From assembly GCA_002686085.1 (NCBI GenBank), contig NZAC01000049.1:1-64000 (forward strand): DNA of 64,000 bases, in the 5' to 3' direction. The notes below the pieces were generated by a model that saw only the letters and a program-made list of their open reading frames with translations, was not told the origin of the DNA and did no database searches. Source of the DNA: Roseibacillus sp. (lineage in GTDB: Bacteria; Verrucomicrobiota; Verrucomicrobiia; Verrucomicrobiales; Akkermansiaceae). Positions 8,813 to 19,700 of this stretch are shown piece by piece (positions within the stretch are counted from its first letter, which is position 1; every line of letters begins with the position of its first letter). A program made the position numbers and the translations under genes.

Positions 8813-10272
8813 AATCGAGAGCTGAAGATAGGGACCCCTGCGGGGCAAAGGGAGGCGAGCGAGGTGGGAGTTCGAGGCTTCTGGGACGACGCTCCTTCCT
8901 CCAGAACTCAGGGCATGGATTAGGGACGCTGGCTCTGGGGTCCCTCCTTTTTGACAAGGAAGGAAGGGCTGCCACGGTGATGCCGGAAAATGCCAAGGTG
9001 CGGCGGGTAATCTCTCTTTTCATGTCAGGAGGGCCTTCCCAGATGGACCTGCTTGATCCTAAGCCAGGACTGGAAAAAGAGAGAGGTAAGGAATTGCCCC
9101 CATCGGTGCGTGGAGAACAGAGAATCACCACCATGACCTCGGGTCAGAAGGAACTGCCGGTCCTACCCAGTCCCTTCAAGTTCTCCACTCATGGACAATC
9201 GGGTCTGGAATTGAGCGAGTTGCTCCCGCATTGGGGCGATGTAGCGGATGATCTGTGCGTGATTCGCTCCATGAAAACAGAGGCTATCAACCATGATCCC
9301 GCCATCACCTTTTTCCAGACCGGATTCCAGCTAGCCGGTCGACCGAGTATCGGGTCTTGGATTTCTTATGGGCTCGGCGCCTTGAACAGAGATCTCCCCG
9401 CATATCTTGTTCTCACCTCCCGGTCGACGTCTGGAGGAGCTCAACCCCTTTACAGCCGCTTGTGGAATTCCGGGTTTCTGCCCGCTGAGCATTCCGGAGT
9501 GAAGCTGCGGAATACCGGAGACCCGGTATATTTCCTCGAGAACCCTCCGGGTATAGATCGTGGACTCCGACGGGATACCCTTGATGATCTCCAGAGACTC
9601 AATCGGAAGCGGCATGCGGTCATTGGAGATCCTGCGATTGAGTCACGGATCGCTCAGTATGAGATGGCTTTTCGCATGCAGGCAAGTGTTCCGGAATTAG
9701 CGGACATCTCGAAAGAGCCGGAACACGTGCTGAAACTCTATGGACCCAACGTGGGAAAACAGGGGAGTTTTGCGAGGAATTGTCTGGTAGCCCGCCGTCT
9801 GGCCGAGCGAGACGTTCGCTTCATCCAGCTCTTTCACATGGGCTGGGACCAGCATGATAAGTTAAAAGAGACCCTCTCCCGCCAGTGTCGGGATACTGAG
9901 CAGCCAGTGGCCGGGTTGATTAAGGATCTTAAACAGAGAGGCCTCCTGAAGGATACTCTTGTTGTATGGGGTGGAGAGTTTGGGCGGACCACCTACGCGC
10001 AGAAACCCGGTAACGCCGCTGGCCGTGACCATCATCCCGGCTGTTTTACTCAGATGCTAGCAGGGGCGGGTGTGAGGGGCGGTCATGTTCATGGTGCGAC
10101 CGATGATTACTGCTACAATGTGACTCAGGACCTTGTGCATGTCCACGACCTGAATGCCACTCTGATGCATCTCCTCGGAGTGGACCACAAGCGACTCACC
10201 TTTAAATTCCAGGGGCGGGATTATCGTCTCACTGATGTCCATGGTCAGGTCGTAAAGAAAATCCTCACCTGA
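8809..10272 (+). CDS. DUF1501 protein, Tat-exported
   Basis: GRRSFLQNSGHGLGTLALGSLL (Tat-like); SLFMSGGPSQMDLLDPKPG; WGGEFGRTTYAQ; RDHHPGCFTQMLAGAGV. Overlaps the upstream PSD1 gene by 4 bp. Confidence 0.93.
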   Translation: MKSRAEDRDPCGAKGGERGGSSRLLGRRSFLQNSGHGLGTLALGSLLFDKEGRAATVMPENAKVRRVISLFMSGGPSQMDLLDPKPGLEKERGKELPPSVRGEQRITTMTSGQKELPVLPSPFKFSTHGQSGLELSELLPHWGDVADDLCVIRSMKTEAINHDPAITFFQTGFQLAGRPSIGSWISYGLGALNRDLPAYLVLTSRSTSGGAQPLYSRLWNSGFLPAEHSGVKLRNTGDPVYFLENPPGIDRGLRRDTLDDLQRLNRKRHAVIGDPAIESRIAQYEMAFRMQASVPELADISKEPEHVLKLYGPNVGKQGSFARNCLVARRLAERDVRFIQLFHMGWDQHDKLKETLSRQCRDTEQPVAGLIKDLKQRGLLKDTLVVWGGEFGRTTYAQKPGNAAGRDHHPGCFTQMLAGAGVRGGHVHGATDDYCYNVTQDLVHVHDLNATLMHLLGVDHKRLTFKFQGRDYRLTDVHGQVVKKILT

Positions 10273-10281
10273 GAAGATTCC

Positions 10282-13200
10282 ATGCCGAAGATTATCTGTT
10301 TTGTTGTGCTGGCGCTTGCCAGTCTGGGGGCTCGCTCCGAACTCCCTGTTGAGAAGAATGGAAGAGTATTGCTCTACGGGAACTCCTTTGTTGGACGTTT
10401 GCAGGAGCATGGTTTGTTTGAAGCTGCGGTTCAGATGGCTTATCCGGAGAAGCAGCTTGAGTTCCGCAGCCTGGCATGGACGGGGGATGAGGTAGGTTAC
10501 CGTCTGCGGCCCGAGCGTTACAGTAATCACCTCACAAAACTCCTCGACCGCTGGCCTGCCAATGTGGTCATTCTCGGTTTTGGACTCAATGAGTCCTTTG
10601 CGGGGGAGGCGGGAGTCGGCGCTTTCCGGCAGGACCTTCAGAGTTATCTGCGGGAAATGAAACGCCGCCACCCCGGGGCTTCCCTGATCGTTCTCTCGCC
10701 GATTGCGACCGAGGACCTCAAGCATCCATATTATCCTGAGGCAGGCCGGAGAAATTCAGAGATCCGGACTTACGTGCGGATCATGAGTGAAGTCAGTTCG
10801 GAAAGCGGTGCTCGCTTTGTTGACCTCTTTACGCCGAGTCTGGCAGCGTACTCGAAAGGGGAAGTCCCGCTTACCACCAACGGAATTCATCTGAACGATC
10901 AAGGCTACGCCATGATCGCGAGGGTTCTTAGTCGCGAGCTTCTTGGAGAAGAGACGTATGCGAAACTGGATTTTGCGCGTGTGGAGGTCGTGGCCCAAGA
11001 GGTCCGGAGAAAGGCGCAACATGTGGCCTCAGTTGTGCGGCCAGTAAACACCGTTCTTTATTTCGGGGTTCGGGGGAGGGCTCATGAGTATGATGCTGAG
11101 ATTCCTCGCTTCCATGAACTGATTTCTCGATCCGATGCGTTGATTCACGCCATGATCGCGGATCGCTCGATGGCGTTCAATCCAGCTCCGCTGACTCTTC
11201 CTCCCCTCGTTGAGAGAACCCCGACCAAGCTGCCGTCACCGGATGAGATGCTCAAATCGTTCCGTATTGCAGACGGTTATGAAGTGAACCTTTTTGCCTC
11301 TGAGAAGGAATTTCCTGAGTTACGGAACCCGGAGCAGATCGCCTTTGACTCAAGAGGGCGCCTCTGGGTTGTGACGATGCCGTCTTTCCCCGGCACTATT
11401 CCAGGTGATGTTCCCCATGATAAGATTCTTATCCTGGAGGATACGGATCGTGATGGGAGAGCGGACAAGTCGACGGTCTTCGCAGATCGTCTCACTGTTC
11501 CTGACGGGTTGGCCTTTTATGAGGATGGGGTGATTATCTCTCATCAGCCGCGACTTGTCTTCATGAGGGACCGGGACGGGGATGGAAAGGCTGACGAAAA
11601 GAGGGAGATCCTGCGGGGTATCGATGTGACTGATGCACACCACGGGGGGATGATCGCAATGGGACCGATGGGGCATGTCATTTTTTGTGATGGAGTGTTT
11701 CACCGCTCGCAACTGGAAACGCCCCATGGAGTAACCCGGGGTGTCGATGCCACCACCTACCGGCTTGACCTGCGCAGAGGCACTGTGGAGCGCGAATACC
11801 AGACCCTGACGCCCAATCCATGGAAGGTGACCTGGGATCGCTGGGGAAATCTTTTTCAGATGTATGGAGATGGGTTTGTTCAGGATAGCCATGCTATCCC
11901 GTGGAGTCCGTTCGGGGTCTACCATCCGTTCCGTCGGGCGATTTCCATTGCCTATGGAAAGGGTTCGGCTGCCTGTGTCATTTCGAGTCCTCATTTTCCT
12001 GATGAGTATCAGCAGGGGATGGCCTCTGCGGTTCTTTTGAGAAAGTGCTTCGTCTCGATTTCAAAGCACAGGGCAGATGGAGCCTATTATAAGGCGAGTG
12101 ACCGGCTCGATCTTCTGTCTTCGCCCAGTGACCTTTTCCGGCCGGTTGATATCGCCTTCGGCTTTGATGGAGCGATGTATGTTTCGGACTTCTGTACTCG
12201 GATTATCGGTCATGCTCAGAACTCGATGCGGGATCCCCGCTGGGACCCTCATACCGGGCGGATCTGGCGAATCACTCACACCGGAAAACCATTGGTCAGG
12301 AACTGGCCACGTCTTGAGGGGGCGTCCTCCCGGCAGCTTCTGTCTCTTCTTGAACATCCCCAGGATCTGATCCGGGATCATGCCAGGCGGAAGCTGCGGC
12401 ATACCCCGGGAGCGGTGAAGATCGTTGATGCGTGGCTGCAGGAGCAGGAGAGCGACGAGATGATCCTCGAGGGACTCTGGATCCTGCACGATCATGGGGA
12501 GGTGCGGCAAGCCCTCCTCGAAAGGCTGATGAGCTCTCCCGATTATCGAATCCGGGCAGCGGCAACTCATCTGATACGCTTTCAGGAAGGACAGCTGGAA
12601 AAGGCTCACGGCCTGTTACTGCGAATGTCCCGCGATGCTCACCCCAGAGTTCGTGTTGAGGTGATTCACGTGGTTTCCCACCTTCAACAGAAAGATCAGT
12701 CCTATGCAGCCCTCCTCGGGGAGGTAGATGTCTCCGAAAGCAAGGACCTTCAGACCATTCTGGAGGATGCCAGTCATGGTGTCAGCTCGGGTATGGGACC
12801 CGAGATTCCCGTCCTGCAGAAGCCTGAGGAGAGTAAACTGGGTCTCTGGCTACTCAAGGAGAATGGGCAGAAGGAACGGTTCTTTTCCTTCGGAACCAAG
12901 GCCGGATCTTTCGGAACGATGCGGACCTTTGTCCGCTCTCCCGAAAGAAGGAAGGCGCTTCTGTCGATCAGGCATAGTTACGTGAAAGTCTTTCTGAATG
13001 GAACCCCGGTTATCTCCTCGGCTAACTGGTGGAGTTCTGATTGGAATGTTCAGGTTGAACTGCAGGAGGGCATCAACCAGATAGAGGTAAAATACGTGAA
13101 GGGGCGAGGCGCCGGGGGATATGCTCCCCTGTATCTTTATGATCCGCTAGGAGCCCCGGTAGACGGGTTGGTGATGGCGGAGACGGAGGAGCAACTGCGA

Positions 13201-13614
13201 GCGATGTTTGCCGCACATGACCAGCTTCACGGGCTGAAGGGTTCTGTGATGCGCGTCAGCGCAGTAGCGAATCAGTTGGCCTTTTTTCCAAAAGAGTTCC
13301 GTCTTAAAGCGGGGGCTACTGTTCGAATTTTGTTCCAGAACCCGGATCTTCAGATTCACAACATGGTGGTCGTCAGGCCCGGAGCGGAAGAGGAAATCGG
13401 TCTGCTGGCGGACCAGATGGCTCAAGATCCAGACGCGATGGAAAGAGGATTCGTTCCGGACTCCGATAAGGTGATCTGGGCGACTCCTCTGGTGAATGGA
13501 AAGGGGCAGGTAGAACAAGAGTTCACCGCACCGGAGCGACGTGGGCGCTACCCGTTCCTATGCACCTTTCCGGGACACTGGAGGGTGATGAAGGGTGTGT
13601 TGGTTGTGGAGTGA
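10282..13614 (+). CDS. SGNH-like hydrolase / PVC-type membrane-bound dehydrogenase propeller / HEAT repeats / C-terminal azurin-like blue copper domain
   Basis: Signal peptide; GNSF and GFGLNES and NGIH (SGNH blocks); GYEVNLFASEKEFPELRNPEQIAFDSRGRLWV; helical repeats; C-terminus IHNMVV...FLCTFPGHWRVMKGVLVVE matches the azurin Cu loop. Confidence 0.85.
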   Translation: MPKIICFVVLALASLGARSELPVEKNGRVLLYGNSFVGRLQEHGLFEAAVQMAYPEKQLEFRSLAWTGDEVGYRLRPERYSNHLTKLLDRWPANVVILGFGLNESFAGEAGVGAFRQDLQSYLREMKRRHPGASLIVLSPIATEDLKHPYYPEAGRRNSEIRTYVRIMSEVSSESGARFVDLFTPSLAAYSKGEVPLTTNGIHLNDQGYAMIARVLSRELLGEETYAKLDFARVEVVAQEVRRKAQHVASVVRPVNTVLYFGVRGRAHEYDAEIPRFHELISRSDALIHAMIADRSMAFNPAPLTLPPLVERTPTKLPSPDEMLKSFRIADGYEVNLFASEKEFPELRNPEQIAFDSRGRLWVVTMPSFPGTIPGDVPHDKILILEDTDRDGRADKSTVFADRLTVPDGLAFYEDGVIISHQPRLVFMRDRDGDGKADEKREILRGIDVTDAHHGGMIAMGPMGHVIFCDGVFHRSQLETPHGVTRGVDATTYRLDLRRGTVEREYQTLTPNPWKVTWDRWGNLFQMYGDGFVQDSHAIPWSPFGVYHPFRRAISIAYGKGSAACVISSPHFPDEYQQGMASAVLLRKCFVSISKHRADGAYYKASDRLDLLSSPSDLFRPVDIAFGFDGAMYVSDFCTRIIGHAQNSMRDPRWDPHTGRIWRITHTGKPLVRNWPRLEGASSRQLLSLLEHPQDLIRDHARRKLRHTPGAVKIVDAWLQEQESDEMILEGLWILHDHGEVRQALLERLMSSPDYRIRAAATHLIRFQEGQLEKAHGLLLRMSRDAHPRVRVEVIHVVSHLQQKDQSYAALLGEVDVSESKDLQTILEDASHGVSSGMGPEIPVLQKPEESKLGLWLLKENGQKERFFSFGTKAGSFGTMRTFVRSPERRKALLSIRHSYVKVFLNGTPVISSANWWSSDWNVQVELQEGINQIEVKYVKGRGAGGYAPLYLYDPLGAPVDGLVMAETEEQLRAMFAAHDQLHGLKGSVMRVSAVANQLAFFPKEFRLKAGATVRILFQNPDLQIHNMVVVRPGAEEEIGLLADQMAQDPDAMERGFVPDSDKVIWATPLVNGKGQVEQEFTAPERRGRYPFLCTFPGHWRVMKGVLVVE

Positions 13615-13619
13615 GAGAA

Positions 13620-13654
13620 GCCCTGAAGAACTTCTGTTAGAAGTGATGAAGGGC
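13620..13654. terminator. Hairpin between convergent genes
   Basis: GCCCT...ACTTCT-gtt-AGAAGT...AGGGC nested inverted repeats; no clear T-tract. Confidence 0.35.
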
Positions 13655-13671
13655 AGTAGCTGGAAGGCCTC

Positions 13672-14190
13672 TCAGTGGTCAAATGAAGCGTCTGTCGGAA
13701 GGAATCCTTCTTTGGTGGCCAGATGCTCGGATAGGGCAAGAGCCCAGTCGGTCCACGATTCTCCATGATCTTCTTCAAGAAGTTCCCGAAGTTCCGCAAG
13801 GGCCGTCGTGCGGAGCCCAGTCGCTCCGTTGTCTCTGCGTGCCAACTCGAGGAGGATGGGCAACCGGATGAAGGGAGGGCGAAGTTCAATCGCATCGTAA
13901 ATAGACGTCAGGAGCCTTTCGCCATGCTCGTGATCGTCTTGTTCCAGAAGATCCCTAACTGCGAGCGCGAGTTTTTCGTCAGGGAGGAGGTGAAGTTCCT
14001 CGCCGTGTTTCTCCAGCGGAGGCTCCTTTCGCGCCGAGGTAGCACTATGGCCACGGTGGGAGGCGAAAAAAGATACCTGTTTGCGGTCAGACTTTTGCTG
14101 GATCTCAGATCCCTCAGGGGCTGGTTCGTCCTTTCCACACGCTGAGAGCAGAAGTGCGGAAAGGACGTAAAGTGACCAGCGCTGGTTCAT
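13672..14190 (-). CDS. Putative lipoprotein of unknown function
   Basis: MNQRWSLYVLSALLLSACGKDEPAPEGS: signal peptide with lipobox LSAC; 172 aa; helical C-terminal region. Confidence 0.6.
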   Translation of the reverse strand: MNQRWSLYVLSALLLSACGKDEPAPEGSEIQQKSDRKQVSFFASHRGHSATSARKEPPLEKHGEELHLLPDEKLALAVRDLLEQDDHEHGERLLTSIYDAIELRPPFIRLPILLELARRDNGATGLRTTALAELRELLEEDHGESWTDWALALSEHLATKEGFLPTDASFDH

Positions 14191-14244
14191 GGTGTCATGG
14201 GCTGCCCCGGATTGCCCACAGGGCAGATGAAATGCTGGAAGGCT

Positions 14245-16185
14245 TCAATTTTTTGTGCCTGGGCTTTCGGCGGGGCCTTCCTCGGGGGTCTCCTCTTCCG
14301 AGATGTCGCTTTCCTCGCCCTTGGTTGTTTCGTTGTCAGACGGAGCTCCGCTGTCCCTTCCAGTATCGGCATCTCCGGGATTGTCGCCCTCTGCCTCGTT
14401 GTCTCCTTCTTCTGGCAGGAGAACCGCATGGATGAGGTGAACGAGTCCGTTGTCCGCTTCGAGGTTTGTGGCGAGAACCCGGGTGCCGTTCACCCTGATA
14501 ACCCGATAAGGGGTCCGCCACCACCAGAAGCGGATCCGCCGGGAGGTGATCTCGAGATCGGTCCCAAGCAGAGTTGTTGCGCTCCCATCCTCGACGAGGT
14601 CGCCTGCGGTTTGGCTCCCGGAAATGACATGGTTCAGGAGGATGTCTCGCAGTGTTCCTTCCGGGGTCTCAAGTAGTGCTTCGAGAGTTCCCTCCGGGAG
14701 GGAGTTGAAGGCTCGGTTGACAGGAGCGAGGACAGTCAGATCTGAGCTCGTATCAGCGAGGGCCGTGGCAAGGCCGGCGGCATCAGCAGCCACGAGGAGA
14801 GTGCTCAGGTAAGGTTTGCTGGCCACCAAATCTGCGACTGTGAAGGACTCCCGGGCAATGACGCTTCCAACGATATGGAGAACGCCGTTCCGAGCCTTGA
14901 GGTCTGTTTCAACCACTGGGGCTCCGTTAATAGTGACCTCGCCATCCGCGATACGGACCGTGAGCCGATCTCCGGAGAGGCTTTCGAGCACCTGTCCGTC
15001 GCTGAGCCGATCGGCTTCAAGGCGACCAGCTACTACGTGCAGACTCAGGATGTCGGTCAGGACGCCGGTCGGATCGGTGAGAAGGGCGTCAAGAGTACCC
15101 TCCGGAAGTGAGGCGAAGGCCGCATTGTCGGGGGCAAAGATGGTGAAGGACGGCCACCTCTGGGTGGTGTCAAAGCTTGAAGCAAGTTCCGCGGCATTCA
15201 GGGCGGTTACCAGAGTTGAAAGTTCCTCGCGGGAGCTTGCGATGTCGACAAGGGACTGGGGTGTGGGAGGAACGAGGACGCCTCCAACCACGTGAATAAT
15301 GCCATTGCTCGCGACAATATCGACTGCCTCGAGAGGCTCGCCTGCAATGCTGAATCCTGTTGGAGCATCGGGGTCTTCCGCTAAAGGAAGACTTAATCCA
15401 AGGACAGTTTGGGCTGAGCCGTCCTCGACCAGTGAGCTGCTATCTCGAGCTCCCCGAACGATATGATTCTTGAGGATCTTACGAAGAAGCCGGGGGTCAG
15501 CCTGCACAGCCTCGAGAGTCTCTTCGCCGAGGGCTTCGAAGGCGGCGTTGGTTGGAGCAAAAACGGTGAGGTTGTAATGCTCGCTGTCGAGCGCACGGGC
15601 GATACCTGCCTGCTGCACTAGGGAGGCAAGAATCGAAAAGTCTGGATTGCCAGCTGCAATTTCCAGAATAGTTGGGACCTGCTGGTAGCCGGGATCCAGA
15701 ACCTCGTTAATCGTGTGAATGATCCCGTTGTCGGCGCGGAGGTTTGCCCGGGTAATGACTGCATCATCTATGGTGACTGTGCGATAGAAACCCCAGAAAA
15801 AGCTCTGGACGCTGACATCGATCCCGTTGCCGGTTAAGAGCGTATCGATGGCTCCCGACTCAAATTCTCGAAACGAAATGCGCTCCGGAACGACGTGGTA
15901 AGTCAGGACGTTTGTGAGGGCGTCCCTGTCGGCAAGCAGGGCCGCAAGATCATCTTCAGGAATCTTGGCAAAGGCTTCATTGGTCGGGGCGAGGATGGTG
16001 ATGTCTTCAGCGGATGCGAGTGCGTCCGCTAGACCTGCTTCGGTCACTGCGGTAACCAGGGTGGAGAACTCTGGTCTTTCGGCCAGTTTCTCTACGATAT
16101 TGTCGGCATGCGCAGACAGTGCGAGACCTGCTACGAATGCCCCGCCAAGCAGAGATCTGAGGTGGAGGCTGTTTGGGTATTTCAT
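14245..16185 (-). CDS. Exported protein with four fasciclin (FAS1) domains and an acidic low-complexity C-terminal tail
   Basis: ORF 14245..16209; internal ATG (MKYPNSLHLRSLLGG) at 16185 fits the signal peptide. Four repeats of (xFSTLVTAxxxAGLAxAL...TILAPTNxAFxxLPE...NGIIHxIxxVLxP). Confidence 0.92.
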   Translation of the reverse strand: MKYPNSLHLRSLLGGAFVAGLALSAHADNIVEKLAERPEFSTLVTAVTEAGLADALASAEDITILAPTNEAFAKIPEDDLAALLADRDALTNVLTYHVVPERISFREFESGAIDTLLTGNGIDVSVQSFFWGFYRTVTIDDAVITRANLRADNGIIHTINEVLDPGYQQVPTILEIAAGNPDFSILASLVQQAGIARALDSEHYNLTVFAPTNAAFEALGEETLEAVQADPRLLRKILKNHIVRGARDSSSLVEDGSAQTVLGLSLPLAEDPDAPTGFSIAGEPLEAVDIVASNGIIHVVGGVLVPPTPQSLVDIASSREELSTLVTALNAAELASSFDTTQRWPSFTIFAPDNAAFASLPEGTLDALLTDPTGVLTDILSLHVVAGRLEADRLSDGQVLESLSGDRLTVRIADGEVTINGAPVVETDLKARNGVLHIVGSVIARESFTVADLVASKPYLSTLLVAADAAGLATALADTSSDLTVLAPVNRAFNSLPEGTLEALLETPEGTLRDILLNHVISGSQTAGDLVEDGSATTLLGTDLEITSRRIRFWWWRTPYRVIRVNGTRVLATNLEADNGLVHLIHAVLLPEEGDNEAEGDNPGDADTGRDSGAPSDNETTKGEESDISEEETPEEGPAESPGTKN

Positions 16186-16738
16186 TGGATTGTAGGAGTT
16201 TCGGGCCACGGAGGATCAAGAGAATCTGTGAAGGATTCCGAGCCCAGATCTTAGGAAGCTACGAGGCGCTTTTTGGAAATCAAATTTGGTGAAAGGGAAA
16301 TATCGAGGTGCCTGAGAGGATCGATCCATCGGCAAGCCGGATGGGTAAAATTAGCGTCTTTCCGGGCGATTTTAGAGGGATGCTTGGTATCGGGAGAGAG
16401 TTGGACGGCGAGAGACTCTGGGTCTCGTAAAAAGAAAACCTACCGGGTTGGAGTATTTCTGGAGGTGGGCTCACGCAGTTGGTCGGTATATCCGGGTGAG
16501 AAATCTCGACCCCTACTGTCTTTTCGTGAGGATTGCGGACCCCTTTTGGTGCAGCGGATGGATACCCGGGCAATTCTCAAGCAGGTGAACGGAGCCGGAA
16601 CGGTATCTGCCCGCCGGGGAGGAAAGCGATACGGCAAGGATACTGATTGAGTAGTCTCTATCAGAGGATCGTGTGAGTATTCCCCTAAGCTTGGCACTTG
16701 AAAAATGATCTTTCGGAGTCTCCAATGAGGAGTCCACT

Positions 16739-19700
16739 ATGAGGCTACCCATTACCGTCTTAGTGCTCCTGATTCAGGGGGCCGCTCTCTCTCTGGTGCA
16801 GGCCGAAGAATTGACGTCTGAACAGACAGAATTTTTCGAGAAGAAAATTCGCCCCGTTCTGGCAGAGACTTGCTACGAGTGCCACAACAGTATCGATAAG
16901 AAGAAGGGGGATCTGGCCTTGGACTGGAGGGAGCCTCTGACTGAGTCCGGAGTGATTGTCCCGGGAAAACCGGAGGAAAGTGCCCTCATCAAGGCAATCA
17001 GGCATGAGGGCGACTATGACCCGATGCCGTCCAAGGGACCCAAGCTGGCCAAGCTGATCATCAAGAACTTTGAGGACTGGGTTCGGATGGGAGCTCCGGA
17101 CCCCCGGGTGACAAAGCCGACCAAGGAGGAGTTGGCAAGTCAGGTGGACTGGGACGCAGTCCGCGACAAGAGGTCTGAGTGGTGGTCGTTTCAGCCTATC
17201 GTGAAGAAAGATCCTCCGCAGGCGGATGCCGCCGAGTGGAATAAGACCGAGATTGACCGGTTCATTCATGCTGGCCTGCGGGAGAGCGGTCTTGAGCCGC
17301 AAGATGTTGCTGAACCAGGAACGTTGGTGCGGCGTCTTCACCTGATCCTTACAGGACTTCCTCCTAAGCCAGAAGAGGTAGAGGCCTTTGTGAGGAACCC
17401 CACTGAGGAGGCCTACGAGGCACTAGTCGACCGACTGTTGTCCTCGAGGGCCTATGGAGAACGCTGGGGGCGCTACTGGCTTGACTGGTTCCGTTATGCG
17501 GAGTCATACGGAAGTGAGGGAGATCCGAATGTGCCCTATGCGAGCCGTTACCGGGATTATGTAATCCGATCTTTTAATGAGGACGTGCCCTATAATCAGA
17601 TGCTGCGCGAAGCGGTGGCAGGTGACCTGCTGGAGAAGCCCAGAGTCAACGAGAAAGAGGGGCTCAATGAGAGCGCAATTGGACCTGCTCATTTCCGGAT
17701 GGTTCCGCACGGATTTGGAGTCACCGATGCTTACGATGAGCAGATTACTTTTACGGATAACGCTGTAGACGTGCTGACAAAGGCCACCATGGGACTGACC
17801 GTATCTTGTGCGCGTTGCCACAACCACAAGTTCGACCCGATCAGCCAGAAGGATTACTACAAGTTCTATGGGATGGTCGTGAGTAGCCGGCCAGCAATCG
17901 TCAACGTAGATTCCCCTAAATTAAGGGATCTGCACCGGAAGGAGCTTCTCGAACTCAAGGAGCAGATCCGTGCTTCTCTTGCTTCATACTGGATGGAGCA
18001 GGTGGATTCTGCCCTCGAAAAACTGTGGGGCGACAAGCTGGACAAGATTCCGGATACCGATCCCCTTGCTGGGTGGGCGAAGTTACGGGACAGGAATCCT
18101 GAGGAACTGGTCCGGGAGTTGGAAGGCATGAGTAAGCGGCACGAAGAGGGAATGGCTCATAATGAAAAGGTAAAGAGTAATGCTACTTTCTACGCAGATC
18201 TCCGGGAGCAGGCTGGCTATGATCGGTGGTTCAAGAGTGGCAATGGTCTTGGCGATTCGGTCAGCCCAGCAGGTTCATTCGTGGTGGCTCCGGAAGGGGG
18301 ACGTGCCTTGAAGGGAATCTACCCTGCTGGGGTCTATTCCCATATGCTTTCAGACAAGCACAGTGCTACCCTGAGTTCGGTTTTTCATCTTGCCAAGGGA
18401 GGTCGCAATTCTATCCGGGCAATGGGGGAGGGATCGATAGCGCGATTTACCCTCCGAAGCTACCCTCTCTCCCATGGGGGACTTCACCCGACTCCAGGAC
18501 TAAGGCCTCAGATGAGTTGGGTGAACTTGAACAAATACAGGTATTGGAACGGGGAAAAGGGCTATTACCAGATCAATACCTCTTCGGATTCTACTTTCAG
18601 AAATGGAGGGAACGCACGCTCGTGGTTCGGGGTCTTCGAAGTTTATGCGGGAGACGAGGCGATGCGGGAGCTTGGTGCGCCAATTGTGGCGTTGCCCGGA
18701 GACCTGAGCTCGATCAGGGACCGTAAGTCGCTTGAAGGTTTTTACCGTCGTTCGCTGGTAGATGGGTTGAATAGTTGGAGGGATCTGAAGATGAGCGATG
18801 CTCAGGCCCTTCTTCTGAACTCGATGGTGAGTAGGGGTTTTCTGCCCAGCGAAGTGGCCGGGCTTCCCGGAAACTTAAAAACTCTCGTAGAGAAATATCG
18901 CAGGCTGGAAGCAGAGATCCGGAATCCAGCTCGGGTGCCCGGGGTCATGAATGGGGAGCCGTGGGACCAGCCTCTGCTGGATCGGGGTGATTATAAGAAA
19001 GAAGGAGAGGCGGTAGAGCGAGGATTTCTGGAAGTGTTCGGGGGTCGAACTTATACCAAGACCGGGAGCGGACGCCGGGAGTTGGCCGAGGACATTGTGG
19101 GGAAGGGAAATACTCTCACGACCCGGGTCATAGTGAACCGGCTATGGCACCATGTCTTTGGGCGGGGCCTCGTTGCCTCAGCAGACAATTTCGGACGGTT
19201 GGGGAGCAAGCCATCTCATCCGGGACTCCTCGACTATCTTGCGATGGATTTTCGTGAGAATGGATGGTTAATGAAGCGTACGGTCCGTCAGCTGGTCATG
19301 AGCAGGACTTTCCGGTCCGCCAGCGCGGTGCCGGCTGCAAACAGGGGTAAGGATGATGCTAATCTTCATTTAGCCTATTACACCCCGCGGCGTCTCGACG
19401 CGGAAGCGGTTCTGGATACTATCCGTTTTGTAGCCGCTAACGAGGCTGGTCAGCGCGCAGTCTACACCAACCAGAAACGTAACGGGCTCAACCGGTTTCT
19501 CACGGCCTTTAACTATCCGATTCCTACGAGCACAGTGGGAGTTCGCAATGTAACCAATGTTCCTGCGCAGGCTCTTATGCTGATGAATGGGGAGACTACC
19601 AAAAGAGCTGCCCAGCAATGGAGTCACCGGGTGAAAACTGATCCTTCCCTGAAGTCGGACCGGGAGAGAATACAGAGATTTTTCATGCAGGCCTACGCGC

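Noticed and set aside
16273-16650. 125-aa ORF in the 16210..16738 gap
   Set aside because: No domain, signal peptide or plausible coding composition; competing ORFs on the opposite strand. Kept only as an unexplained region.
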